From positions 62,001 to 126,000 of the forward strand of contig JAEZMV010000021.1 of the NCBI GenBank assembly GCA_023414875.1: 64,000 nt of DNA. The letters are read 5' to 3'. A program made the position numbers and the translations under genes. This DNA comes from Bacillota bacterium (GTDB taxonomy: Bacteria > Bacillota > Clostridia > Lachnospirales > Lachnospiraceae). This document shows positions 51,054 through 59,488 of this stretch, piece after piece (within the stretch, counting starts at the first letter, position 1; every line of letters begins with the position of its first letter). The notes under the pieces were generated by a model. The model worked only from the letters and a program-made list of their open reading frames with translations. It made no database searches and was not told where the DNA came from.

Positions 51054-51593
51054 TCAGCTTCTATGCAATAAACATTTCATATAATCTTTGAAATCTTTAA
51101 GTAAAGCCTTTTCTTTAATATTTCGTAATCCTTTATAATTAATAATAACTGCTATAACTATCATAACTTCAAAAGCTGATAAATAAACATCTTTTAAATC
51201 AAATATAAAAAATCCCTTCAAATAGATATAATCCAGACTCCCTCCCCAAGCTATTTTATCAATCAGAGAACAAAAAGCTCCTGCAAAAAGGAAAGCAAAC
51301 AAACAGGAGGTGAAGGGATACATCACATATTTTTTCTTAACAAAACCATAAGCAAGGAAAGTACCTAATAGTATAAGGATGCCTACAATAATATGGGGCA
51401 GAAGACCAATTTTAAAATTACTAATCGAACTAAACCAGGAGTACTTAATATTGATATACGGTTTAAACGCTACAAAATTTGCATGGATATCATATTCCTT
51501 GTGCATCAGATTCCGGTAAATATAGATTTTGATGGCTTGATCCATCATTATAAAAACCAAAACCAGTATAATTATCTTAATATTTTTTCTCAT
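51054..51593 (-). CDS. Divergent signal peptidase II (LspA-like)
   Basis: A 179-residue protein with four membrane segments and the LspA layout. Asp18 falls in the first segment (MMDQAIKIYIYRN), and the two catalytic aspartates correspond to Asp112 (GAFCSLIDKI, canonical GAxGNxIDR) and Asp135 (IFDLKDVYLSAFEV, canonical FNxADxxI). The Asn and Gly residues around the active site are changed, so it is not a standard housekeeping LspA. It would cleave lipoprotein signal peptides at the lipid-modified Cys. AAGGAA precedes the ATG. Confidence 0.72.
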   Translation of the reverse strand: MRKNIKIIILVLVFIMMDQAIKIYIYRNLMHKEYDIHANFVAFKPYINIKYSWFSSISNFKIGLLPHIIVGILILLGTFLAYGFVKKKYVMYPFTSCLFAFLFAGAFCSLIDKIAWGGSLDYIYLKGFFIFDLKDVYLSAFEVMIVIAVIINYKGLRNIKEKALLKDFKDYMKCLLHRS

Positions 51594-51884
51594 TTCGTTC
51601 CTTCTTCCAAATATACATACTCACCATATTTTACCACTGTTTATAATCACATTGCAATATCAAAAAGTCTGCCCTGACAGACTCCTATCATATCTAATAT
51701 AAAAATGCTAAATCAAAATCCAGGCATCGTCATACCTTATGGATTTCAATCTAGCTTATAATAAATAATGTTTAATTCGATTAGCTCTATATTATTGCTA
51801 ATATAATAATATTCTGTGGATATATCTTAATGGCATATTCATTCACTCCCTCGAAACACTCGAAATATAAACTGTACAATACAA

Positions 51885-51940
51885 TTCAAAAAACTTTTGT
51901 CAATGATCTTAATAAAAATCAATCAACAAAAGTTTTTGTT
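51885..51940 (-). terminator. Probable terminator after the RnfD-RnfC fusion gene
   Basis: Arms AAAAACTTTTGT (51889-51900) and ACAAAAGTTTTT (51926-51937) pair; on the minus strand the stem ends in GTTTTTTGAATTG. It lies about 105 bases beyond the stop. The remaining 51594-52044 interval shows no convincing gene. Confidence 0.6.
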
Positions 51941-52044
51941 CAAGCGGATCGTCTCCAATTCAGAGAATTGTTTCACAGAGAAGGGCAGTTTACCACGGTA
52001 ACAAGTTTGCAACATCCTCTGTTTTATGTAGGTATACTTATTTA

Positions 52045-53823
52045 CTATATAACTTTGGAGGCCTCTTTCGCGGCTTTGACTCTGTTGGCTAAATTTCTTC
52101 CTGCCAGACAGGAATAACTACAGCTTCCGCATTCGATGCATTCCTCCGGATGATATTTTAAGGCATCCTTCACCTTGCCCCGATCCACTAAATCTGATAT
52201 TTTACTAACCTGTAGACCGGCAGGACAATTTCTGGAGCAACCCTTGCATTGTGAGCATTGAGGTGATTCCTTGAATTTAGGAAAGGGTCCTGTCGCAATA
52301 AAATTCACTGACTTGTCAATAACCATATCCTCATCTGCAGAATATGCCTGCATAATTCCTCCTCCGGCAAAGTATCTGACAGACCCCGGATATACTTTAT
52401 CTAATACCTCTTTTATCTTCATTCCTAGCCTTACCTTGACTACCTGCGCCGTATGCTCCTTCAGATTAGCTACTGTTAAGAATCTGGTATCTGCCGGCTT
52501 ATTTAAGTAAATAGCCTGGTAGATGGCGTACACCGTCTGAACATTTAACACAAGAATTCCGTTTGCAGCCGGTATTTGATCCTTATCTAAAACAAGGTTT
52601 AATACTTCCTTAATTAATATTTTTTCTGCTCCAACCGGATAGCAGTCAGGCAGCTTATGAAGCTTGATACTCTCTGAGAAATCCAGACCTTCATCATTTT
52701 TTACTGCCAGGTGAACGGAAGTAAATTCCGCACATCTTTCAAGGATCTCAATTCCCTTTTTTATCTCCTCCGGATAATGAAGCAATATATAATGGTCATG
52801 TATTAAGCCGGGATCACATTCCACGCCATTGATAATAAGATACTTTTTACTCTTCTTAGAAAAACGAATGGAATTAATCTTCTGATGAGTAGGAAAGGCG
52901 GCTCCACCCATTCCAAATATCTCATTGTATTTTATGCTGGTGATTACCTCTTCCGCTGACATTTCTGATACGCCTAATTCAGCTTCCTCCATTAGGCTTT
53001 TCTCTTCACTCAGATCAAGAAAGCTCTCTTTATTATAAGTCACCGCCTTAGGTATGCGAAATTGTGGCTTTAATTTATTCATTTTCTGATCAGGGAGACT
53101 CTCTATCACATAACTGTACAAATTAACTACGAGTACCACGATAACAAATACCAGAAGATCCGATTGAAGATACATCGCTGCAAAACCTGCCAGTAAACCA
53201 CCGATCGAACCGGCGAACGGATGTCCGGTAACGGTTACCGGATCCGTAATGACGATACAGCTCCAGAAAAAAATACCGCTTTGAAGGACATTACTCAGGG
53301 TTAATTCCTTGTGGAAGATTAAGCTCACGGTCATACCAATCAAAAAGCCTATGCCGGCATAGGGTCTGACCATCAAAAAAAGCAGGCTAAGAAGGATGGC
53401 CGGGATTAACAAATAGGAGTCAGCAAAGAAAGGATACGGTATTTCCCATAAGATCAGAACAACCAGTAATCCCACCATGGCAGGATTTAATAAATTCTTA
53501 CCAGTACCTCCAAAGATATGTTTTCCTATGATTAATGCCGCCGCAACACCCAACAGCTGCCCCCACAGAGGAACACCCGAAGCCAACAGACTGATTACAG
53601 CCACAGTAATTGCAGCCGATACACTGCACCATAGTCTTTTATATCTGAGAAAATTAGCGATAGCATCAATGAATAAACCGACAAAGGTAATAAGAAGAAA
53701 GTTGATGATTTTAGCCGGATTCTCCCTCCACTGTGGTAAATGGTAAAGCAGCAGCACCAGAAACAATGCAGCCATAATATGCTCATTTGACCATTTTGCC
53801 CGTATTAAAGGAAACGTATTCAT
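52045..53823 (-). CDS. RnfD-like membrane domain fused to an RnfC-like iron-sulfur domain
   Basis: A 592-residue fusion. Residues 1-235 form an NQR2/RnfD/RnfE-type domain with about eight helices (GGTGKNLLNPAMVGLL, IVITDPVTVTGHPFAG). Residues 285-520 match RnfC: the nucleotide-loop-like YNEIFGMGGAAFPTHQKI, NGVECDPGLIHDHY, then an SLBB-like part. Two CxxCxxCxxxC 4Fe-4S motifs lie at Cys523-533 and Cys562-572. I see no SGAT flavinylation site. RnfA, B, E and G are not in the window. It probably moves electrons between a soluble donor and the membrane. Its start overlaps the stop of the CoA-binding gene. Confidence 0.8.
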   Translation of the reverse strand: MNTFPLIRAKWSNEHIMAALFLVLLLYHLPQWRENPAKIINFLLITFVGLFIDAIANFLRYKRLWCSVSAAITVAVISLLASGVPLWGQLLGVAAALIIGKHIFGGTGKNLLNPAMVGLLVVLILWEIPYPFFADSYLLIPAILLSLLFLMVRPYAGIGFLIGMTVSLIFHKELTLSNVLQSGIFFWSCIVITDPVTVTGHPFAGSIGGLLAGFAAMYLQSDLLVFVIVVLVVNLYSYVIESLPDQKMNKLKPQFRIPKAVTYNKESFLDLSEEKSLMEEAELGVSEMSAEEVITSIKYNEIFGMGGAAFPTHQKINSIRFSKKSKKYLIINGVECDPGLIHDHYILLHYPEEIKKGIEILERCAEFTSVHLAVKNDEGLDFSESIKLHKLPDCYPVGAEKILIKEVLNLVLDKDQIPAANGILVLNVQTVYAIYQAIYLNKPADTRFLTVANLKEHTAQVVKVRLGMKIKEVLDKVYPGSVRYFAGGGIMQAYSADEDMVIDKSVNFIATGPFPKFKESPQCSQCKGCSRNCPAGLQVSKISDLVDRGKVKDALKYHPEECIECGSCSYSCLAGRNLANRVKAAKEASKVI

Positions 53824-54239
53824 TATTTTACTCCTGCGAAGAAGGCATGTAGCTTATGAAGTCCTTTGCCATATACCATTAATGGGCAACCCGTTGCTGT
53901 TACAACTCCGGCCTTATCACATTCAGCCTGAGTTGCAGGATCTAGCTTACTGTAGAATAAAATCTTCTTAACTCCCTTGTCTATCAGTTGCTTTACTGCT
54001 TTTGCAGTATTCTCTTTATTCAAGAGCACAAATGCAGCTTTTGGCATATTCGGAAGCTCATCGTATTTTCTATATACCTTGATATCATAGCTGGCATCCT
54101 TCGTATTGAAGGGATATACCTTCATATTATTATTTGTAAATGCCTGTAGTATGGAATTACTGTATGCTTTATTTCTTGAAGAATATCCTACAAAAAGAAC
54201 TTCATTCTCATTGAAAAAATCTTTACTAAACTTAACCAT
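53823..54239 (-). CDS. CoA-binding (Rossmann) domain protein
   Basis: A 138-residue protein of the CoA_binding/YccU-like family. It has an N-terminal Rossmann beta-alpha unit (EVLFVGYSSRNKAYSNSILQAF), ELPNMPKAAFVLLNKENTAKAV in the middle, and a C-terminal TGCPLMVYG with Cys in a nucleotide-contact position. It has no catalytic domain. It is translationally coupled (one shared base) to the RnfD-RnfC fusion gene, so it may report acyl-CoA or redox state to that complex. The ATG has AAAGGAGG upstream. Confidence 0.8.
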   Translation of the reverse strand: MVKFSKDFFNENEVLFVGYSSRNKAYSNSILQAFTNNNMKVYPFNTKDASYDIKVYRKYDELPNMPKAAFVLLNKENTAKAVKQLIDKGVKKILFYSKLDPATQAECDKAGVVTATGCPLMVYGKGLHKLHAFFAGVK

Positions 54240-54515
54240 TGTTTAGCCTCCTTTATATTGATAAACAATATTATACTCTCTGCTTTTTGATATGTCTAAT
54301 ATTTCCATGGAAATTTATAATTATTTCATTATATTTTAACATGTTTACTATTTATTACATGTTTCTGAAAGAGTTGATACCGTTTAGCAGTGATATAACC
54401 CCTTGGTTTGTAAGTATTTCTAGTCTTTTTATTTTAGCAATTGGGGCCTTTGGAGCTATTTTTTTCTTTATAATAGTTTTAAAATCTTCAATCGCATTCA
54501 ATTCTTCCTCAGTAA

Positions 54516-55619
54516 TTACTCTCTTACTACCTCATCCATATTTACCACGAAGGTTTCTTTTTCCTGCATCTGAATATGTCCGCCTTCATAGGGTTGATTG
54601 TCAATTGTAATATAAACCTTCATAACCCCGTAATAATTGCCCAAGGTATTTGTTATACTCTGCAGAATCATGGATTCATAACCGGCTCCGGTATTCATAT
54701 CCTTCACCAGATCTGGCGTAAAATCCACATAAACGATATTATCGTCACCCAGATACAGGCTATTTATCTTAGTATTCGCACTTATTAACGGCAGATAAGA
54801 ATCCTTTTTTGGCTCCGCCTGCAATGCCTCCTGGATAATGGTCTTTGTGATGTCTCCGGTGTGAAATGTCAATGCCACAGGCTCTACATAGATTTTTCCA
54901 TCCGCGTCCGGGTGATTGATTTCAATCACTTTTGTAAATGGTTTATCCTTATTTATCTCGCTCAGCATCGAGGATACTTCCAGACCCTCCGAAGCATAGA
55001 TGCTCTTTACTAATCCGATTTGGTAAGCGTAATAATCCTTCAAAATGCTCTCAGTATCTTCCGTCGTAACCTCCAAGGCTTGGTAGCTTCCTAGTGGAGT
55101 TTCCACATCAATATCAGTTCCTGAGATATAACGTTTTCTGCCATCGGGTAAGGTCCACTCGGTTCCTTGTACTAAGGGTTCCATAAGCAGTACTTCTGCT
55201 TCCTCTACTTTTGCCTCCTTATCCAGGATACTGTCACGGTAGTAGCATTCATCGATTCTAGAAATTACTGATAATTTACCATTCTTAATCTCTAATACCC
55301 TGACTGTCTCAGTTCCTCCGTTGCTGGTTCTCGTCTGCATTCTTTGATTTTCTGCATCCAAAAAGTCTGTATATCTAAGATAAGAAGCATACTCATTCCC
55401 ATCTCCTTGATATACATATTCGAGATCTGCTTTAAAGGGATAGTAATCCTGAAGTTTTAATGACTCATCTTCTTTTTCTTTGATCGGAAGTGTAGTTGCT
55501 GGCTGCGGTGAGGGTGAAGCTGTACCTGTAATATCCCCACTACCTTTATCCTCCTTATTACACCCACTTAGTAAAGCCAGTAACAGGATTAAATTGATTA
55601 CTATTATAACTTTTTTCAT
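54516..55619 (-). CDS. GerMN domain lipoprotein
   Basis: A 367-residue lipoprotein. The lipobox is ALLSGC (Cys20), followed by a Ser/Thr/Pro linker and an N-terminal domain of about 200 residues (YYPFKADLEYVYQGDGNEYASYL). A C-terminal GerMN domain (about 255-360) has KIYVEPVALTFHTGD, YVDFTPDLVKDMNTGAGYES and VKVYITIDNQPYEGG motifs. GerMN domains occur in sporulation and germination lipoproteins such as GerM. The start at 55619 is chosen for GGAGGT four bases upstream; the frame is open 33 codons further. No neighbour shares its transcript clearly. Confidence 0.85.
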   Translation of the reverse strand: MKKVIIVINLILLLALLSGCNKEDKGSGDITGTASPSPQPATTLPIKEKEDESLKLQDYYPFKADLEYVYQGDGNEYASYLRYTDFLDAENQRMQTRTSNGGTETVRVLEIKNGKLSVISRIDECYYRDSILDKEAKVEEAEVLLMEPLVQGTEWTLPDGRKRYISGTDIDVETPLGSYQALEVTTEDTESILKDYYAYQIGLVKSIYASEGLEVSSMLSEINKDKPFTKVIEINHPDADGKIYVEPVALTFHTGDITKTIIQEALQAEPKKDSYLPLISANTKINSLYLGDDNIVYVDFTPDLVKDMNTGAGYESMILQSITNTLGNYYGVMKVYITIDNQPYEGGHIQMQEKETFVVNMDEVVRE

Positions 55620-55962
55620 TTTACCTCCATTCCTGCGCAAGTACATTGCACCTTGTGAAATATTTATAAAATCATTCGCATTAACGAAGCATGGCCGCTT
55701 TTGCCGCATATGCTTCAAATTTTATACATTAAACGCATTCTTTTAACCACAAGATCCCTGGTGTTGTAACCATGATGTCTTATGTATATGATCCATGTTA
55801 ATTCACAAACTTTGATGAAATCTGTAATATCTTCAAGCATATCCATGATATATGCTGTTTATTCCAAATATGAATCATTTATACTCTAAAGACATCAATT
55901 GTTATCATCCAATCCTCACAAAACATCTGAAATTAGTATGATGACAAAATCCTCGCAGATAA

Positions 55963-56010
55963 GAAGAACCCCCCAATGAATTCCAATACAAATTCATTAG
56001 GAGGTTCTTC
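55963..56010 (-). terminator. Stem-loop after metF
   Basis: A 20-bp imperfect stem (arms 55963-55982 and 55991-56010, GAAGAACCYCCYAATGAATT type) followed on the minus strand by TTATCTGC. It starts 65 bases past the metF stop. The rest of 55620-56074 has no gene. Confidence 0.6.
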
Positions 56011-56074
56011 CCAGATATATTGCTAAGAGTGCATAAACTTTGATTTTATATTCTTATCTAACCTATCTCTGCTT

Positions 56075-56941
56075 CTATACCTGAATTAATCCGGAGATAC
56101 TTTCACTGATCTTTTTTGCAATATAGGAATTATTCATGGTATACAGATGGATTCCATCTACCCCATAGGCAATTAAGTCTACGATCTGATCAATCGCATA
56201 GGCGATACCAGCATCACGCAGAGCCTCCGGTGAATGTTCAAATCTTTGCATCATTTTCGTAAACTTTGATGGAAGGCTGGCTCCGCACAGAGTTACCATA
56301 CGTTCGATCTGCGCCTTATTTACTACCGGCATAATTCCTGCTTCAATCGGTACTGTAATTCCTGCTATTCTGGTCTTTTCGAGGAACGAGTAGAAAAAGC
56401 TGTTATCAAAGAAGATCTGTGAGATCAGATGCTCGGCACCGGCATCTACCTTCTTCTTCAAATTTATAATATCCTCCACCATACTCTCAGAAGCAATGTG
56501 CCCCTCCGGGTAACAGGCACCTGACACATGAAAACCGCCTCGCTCCCTGATAAAGGATACTAATTCACTGGCATAACGGAATTGGTTCTTTGGAGGAACC
56601 TCCGGATTAATATCACCGCGAAGGGCAAGTATATTTGTGATATTACTCTGCTCCAACCGGTCTAGAATATGTTCAATTTCAGGCTTTGTATAATTGACAC
56701 AGGTAAGGTGCGCTAAGGGTTCTATCTTATATTTCTTCTTTATTGTGGATGCTATCTCACAGGTTGATGTGTCCCCGGCATTTCCTCCGGCTCCATAGGT
56801 TACACTGATAAAGTCCGGCTTAAGATCCTCTAATTCATCCAAGGTGGAATATATCGTATCCACGTTACTGGTTTTCTTTGGCGGAAACACCTCGAAGGAT
56901 AATACCGTTTTTTTCTGATGAAATAAAGCTGCTAACTGCAT
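56075..56941 (-). CDS. metF: Methylenetetrahydrofolate reductase
   Basis: A 288-residue TIM-barrel flavoenzyme that reduces 5,10-methylene-THF to 5-methyl-THF for methionine synthesis or one-carbon flux. It shows FEVFPPKKTSNVDTIYSTLDEL (catalytic Glu in FEVFPP), FISVTYGAGGNAGD, HLTCVNYTKPE, LALRGDINPE and SQIFFDNSFFY. The ATG at 56941 has GGAGGT four bases upstream; the frame begins eight codons earlier. It follows the CPBP protease gene by 13 bases on the same strand. No MetV or Rnf-linked partner is adjacent. Confidence 0.93.
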   Translation of the reverse strand: MQLAALFHQKKTVLSFEVFPPKKTSNVDTIYSTLDELEDLKPDFISVTYGAGGNAGDTSTCEIASTIKKKYKIEPLAHLTCVNYTKPEIEHILDRLEQSNITNILALRGDINPEVPPKNQFRYASELVSFIRERGGFHVSGACYPEGHIASESMVEDIINLKKKVDAGAEHLISQIFFDNSFFYSFLEKTRIAGITVPIEAGIMPVVNKAQIERMVTLCGASLPSKFTKMMQRFEHSPEALRDAGIAYAIDQIVDLIAYGVDGIHLYTMNNSYIAKKISESISGLIQV

Positions 56942-56954
56942 CGTTACCTCCGTA

Positions 56955-57914
56955 TTACTGTTCAATCGACTGGGGGTATTCCTTTAACATCTCAGTAAAA
57001 TCACTTTGAAACATCCCAATCAAAGTGATGATGAATCCAGTTATGAACATAAATATTGTAATTGCTACTGCCGTCCACAATACCTTACGGTTCTGTTTTT
57101 GTTTTAATATATAATCCTCTTCACTAGCAGGCTGGTATTTCAAATGGAGAAGCTTTGATCCTGCAAACATTAGAAATGGTGCAGCTGATGCCAGGATAAA
57201 ATAAATTCCGATTGAAATCAAAGGAATTCTTGTGGTTTCAATTGTATCCAATGCCTGCATCGTATCGTTTTTCGTCAGAAAACTGGTTAAGGAAGAAAAT
57301 CCGTTATTTATAAAATGAAATAATGCCGGTAATAGTATGTTATTTGTCTCAAGCATAATATAGGATAGCAATAAGCCAAGTATCGCAGTCGGAAGAAATC
57401 GGTATGGGTCCAGGTGGAAAATGCCAAACAGAACTCCGACAATCGTTACGATCAACCATTTATTTTTAAGTGTTCGAAAGGAAGACAGAATAAAACCTCT
57501 GACTAATACCTCCTCACAAATAGCCGGAGATACCGCTACAATCAGAAATGATATCACCATAGGTACACTGGTGAATATCTCTTGAAGCGAATTACCTACT
57601 TCAAACAGACCCTCCGGAAAGAAATAGCCGATAATCAGTGTTACCAGAATAACAACTAAAAAGCCTCCAATCCAGAGTATCACCACTCCACCGATTTGAC
57701 GTAGCCTAGGTACTTTTACAGGAAATACTGTCTTTAAGTCCGCCTTATACAGCAAGGCTGCGGCAAAAGATAACATAACCAGTAATATTTCTGTCAGCAG
57801 AACCCCATATAATCCAAATCTGTATTGAATTGGTGCGGCTACAAATAACAGCATCAAAATAACAACTACGAAAATGATAATTCCATGGTATGGATTTAAT
57901 TTTCTTTTCTCCAT
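56955..57914 (-). CDS. CPBP (Abi/CAAX) family intramembrane metalloprotease
   Basis: A 319-residue integral membrane protein with about eight segments. The metalloprotease motifs are present: EEVLVRGF (Glu134, Glu135), FGIFHLDP (His167) and HFINN (His200). Bacterial CPBP proteins act in peptide processing, bacteriocin immunity or signalling; the substrate is unknown. The C-terminal third is a second group of hydrophobic segments. It shares its transcript with metF, 13 bases downstream, though no functional link is obvious. Confidence 0.87.
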   Translation of the reverse strand: MEKRKLNPYHGIIIFVVVILMLLFVAAPIQYRFGLYGVLLTEILLVMLSFAAALLYKADLKTVFPVKVPRLRQIGGVVILWIGGFLVVILVTLIIGYFFPEGLFEVGNSLQEIFTSVPMVISFLIVAVSPAICEEVLVRGFILSSFRTLKNKWLIVTIVGVLFGIFHLDPYRFLPTAILGLLLSYIMLETNNILLPALFHFINNGFSSLTSFLTKNDTMQALDTIETTRIPLISIGIYFILASAAPFLMFAGSKLLHLKYQPASEEDYILKQKQNRKVLWTAVAITIFMFITGFIITLIGMFQSDFTEMLKEYPQSIEQ

Positions 57915-58044
57915 ATTCTTTTCTCCATATTCTCTTTTATTCTATAATTATCTCTATCATTGTATAAGCTAATCCATATACTGTCAACTCTGACATATAG
58001 TATATAACGATAAAAAACTGATACCAGATATTTTAATAGAAAAC

Positions 58045-58096
58045 AAAAATTCGATAGTTAAAAAATTTCATAAAAATTCGATAGCTAAAAAATTTC
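58045..58096. repeat. 27-bp A-tract direct repeat just upstream of the ABC exporter promoter
   Basis: AAAAATTCGATAGTTAAAAA and AAAAATTCGATAGCTAAAAA begin at 58045 and 58072, each followed by ATTTC. The second copy ends four bases before the -35 box. The A-tracts could act as an UP element or bend DNA. Confidence 0.75.
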
Positions 58097-58099
58097 TAC

Positions 58100-58128
58100 T
58101 TGCATGGTAATAAATGTTATGTTATACT
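58100..58128 (+). promoter_or_regulatory. Promoter of the ABC exporter operon leader
   Basis: TTGCAT (58100-58105), 17-base spacer, TATACT (58123-58128). The predicted start near 58135 gives a leader of about 350 bases before the ATPase gene. Confidence 0.7.
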
Positions 58129-58159
58129 AATCCGAAATTCCAGTTTAGGAGAAATTACC

Positions 58160-58216
58160 ATGATTAAAAACAACCGAATTCTCGTCTTTTGCCATATGGA
58201 AGCCTTCGGCATATAA
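58160..58216 (+). CDS. Candidate regulatory leader peptide, 18 aa, upstream of the ABC exporter
   Basis: ATG at 58160 with TAGGAG nine bases upstream encodes MIKNNRILVFCHMEAFGI followed by TAA. The strong ribosome site contrasts with the tiny ORF. Immediately after it comes an 8-bp stem, and 95 bases later an intrinsic terminator. This layout matches ribosome-mediated attenuators of drug-response ABC genes. The peptide sequence itself I cannot link to a known stalling motif. Confidence 0.6.
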   Translation: MIKNNRILVFCHMEAFGI

Positions 58217-58355
58217 CTTGCAGCCTAATATGCATAGCTGCAAGCAGGATATGTCTCTTGTGACTATGCAAAAACGGATTAGGTTTTATTCATATATTTT
58301 AACCAAACCGCCTTGCATAATATTAGAAAATATTATACAAGGCTTTTTATTATAG
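58217..58355 (+). terminator. Attenuator: alternative stem and intrinsic terminator in the ABC exporter leader
   Basis: Stem CTTGCAGC/GCTGCAAG (58217-58224 and 58237-58244) directly follows the leader stop codon. Its loop CTAAT region can instead pair with ATTAGG (58278-58283). The terminator is GCCTTGCATAATATT (58310-58324) with AATATTATACAAGGC (58329-58343), one mismatch, then TTTTTATTATAG. The ATPase gene begins 128 bases later and needs readthrough. Confidence 0.75.
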
Positions 58356-58482
58356 AAAATTCGTCCAAAGAAGCTCTTAACTCTCAGGACAAATCCTTAC
58401 TCTCGCATTATTGCCGTAACAGCATTACTGATTGCGCTTAATGGATATATATTAATTTTTACAAGAAAGGGTTGGTGATTTC

Positions 58483-59484
58483 ATGGATGCAATCGCTGTA
58501 AATCGATTGTCCAAAACATTTAAGGTGAAGGTGAAAGAAAAAGGATTAAGGGGAAGTATTAAATCCATGTTTCATCCTACATACCGAAGCATACAAGCGG
58601 TGGATGATATTAGTTTTCAAGTTGAAAAAGGCGAAATTCTTGCGTTTATCGGGCCAAACGGCGCCGGTAAAAGTACCACCATTAAAATGCTCACCGGTAT
58701 TTTATATCCGGATCAGGGGGAAGCCAAAGTCATGAGCATCAATCCCTCTATGAAACGTAAAGCTCTTTCTTATAGGATTGGGACTGTATTTGGTCAGAAG
58801 GAACAGCTTTGGACCCATCTTACTCCTTATGATAACTTCAAATTCTTCGGGGCCATATATGACTTGAAGGATAGTGAGGTGGAGGACAGAATCGAAGAGC
58901 TTCGCGACGTGTTTGAACTAGATGAGTTTATCAATACTCCTGTCCGTAATCTGTCTTTGGGGCAGAGAATTCGCTGTGAAATCGTAGCCTCCCTCATTCA
59001 TAAACCGGAGATCTTATTTTTAGATGAACCTACGATTGGTTTAGACCCCGTAGTAAAGGAAAATATCCGTGCCCTAATCAAGAAAATGAATCGAGAATAT
59101 AAGACCACCATATTTTTGACGAGTCATGATATCGGAGATATCGAAAAACTTTGCAAAAGAATCATCATCGTTAACCATGGGCGCATCGTAATGGACGATT
59201 CCATGGAAAACCTGAAATATCATTATCTCAACAAGAAGATCGTTGAGGTAAAAATGCGGGAGGTAACAGATCTGACCGACGAAGAAGGTATCACCGTAAT
59301 TAAAAGCAAAGGTAATCATATTAAGCTAGAGGTTGATACCACAAAAAAGAATATCAGTGATGCCATTAAGCTAATTGATGCTGATAATATCCTTGATATC
59401 AACATTTCTAACGTTCCTTTAGAAAATATCATTACAGAAATCTATAAAGAGAATCGACAAGACTTTGAAGAAAGGCACGGTTAA
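58483..59484 (+). CDS. ABC-2 type exporter ATP-binding protein
   Basis: A 333-residue ATPase. It has Walker A GPNGAGKST near residue 64, signature LSLGQRIRCEI near 162, Walker B ILFLDEPTIGLDP near 182 and the switch His in LTSHD. The N-terminus contains the long SMFHPTYRSIQAVDDISF insert typical of COG4586-type exporters (antibiotic or lipid export group). It energises the two permeases encoded next. Ribosome site GGTGA. Control appears to be by the leader attenuator. Substrate unknown, possibly a ribosome-targeting compound. Confidence 0.9.
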   Translation: MDAIAVNRLSKTFKVKVKEKGLRGSIKSMFHPTYRSIQAVDDISFQVEKGEILAFIGPNGAGKSTTIKMLTGILYPDQGEAKVMSINPSMKRKALSYRIGTVFGQKEQLWTHLTPYDNFKFFGAIYDLKDSEVEDRIEELRDVFELDEFINTPVRNLSLGQRIRCEIVASLIHKPEILFLDEPTIGLDPVVKENIRALIKKMNREYKTTIFLTSHDIGDIEKLCKRIIIVNHGRIVMDDSMENLKYHYLNKKIVEVKMREVTDLTDEEGITVIKSKGNHIKLEVDTTKKNISDAIKLIDADNILDINISNVPLENIITEIYKENRQDFEERHG

Positions 59485-59488
59485 TAGC

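Noticed and set aside
51830..52117. Plus-strand 95-codon ORF
   Set aside because: No ribosome site, its second half is antisense to the RnfD-RnfC gene, and its first half contains a terminator-like inverted repeat.
54239..54610. Plus-strand 123-codon hydrophobic ORF
   Set aside because: It overlaps the GerMN gene end in antisense, has no ribosome site, and reads as AT-rich intergenic sequence. A minus-strand frame in the same gap looks protein-like but is interrupted by a stop after ten codons.
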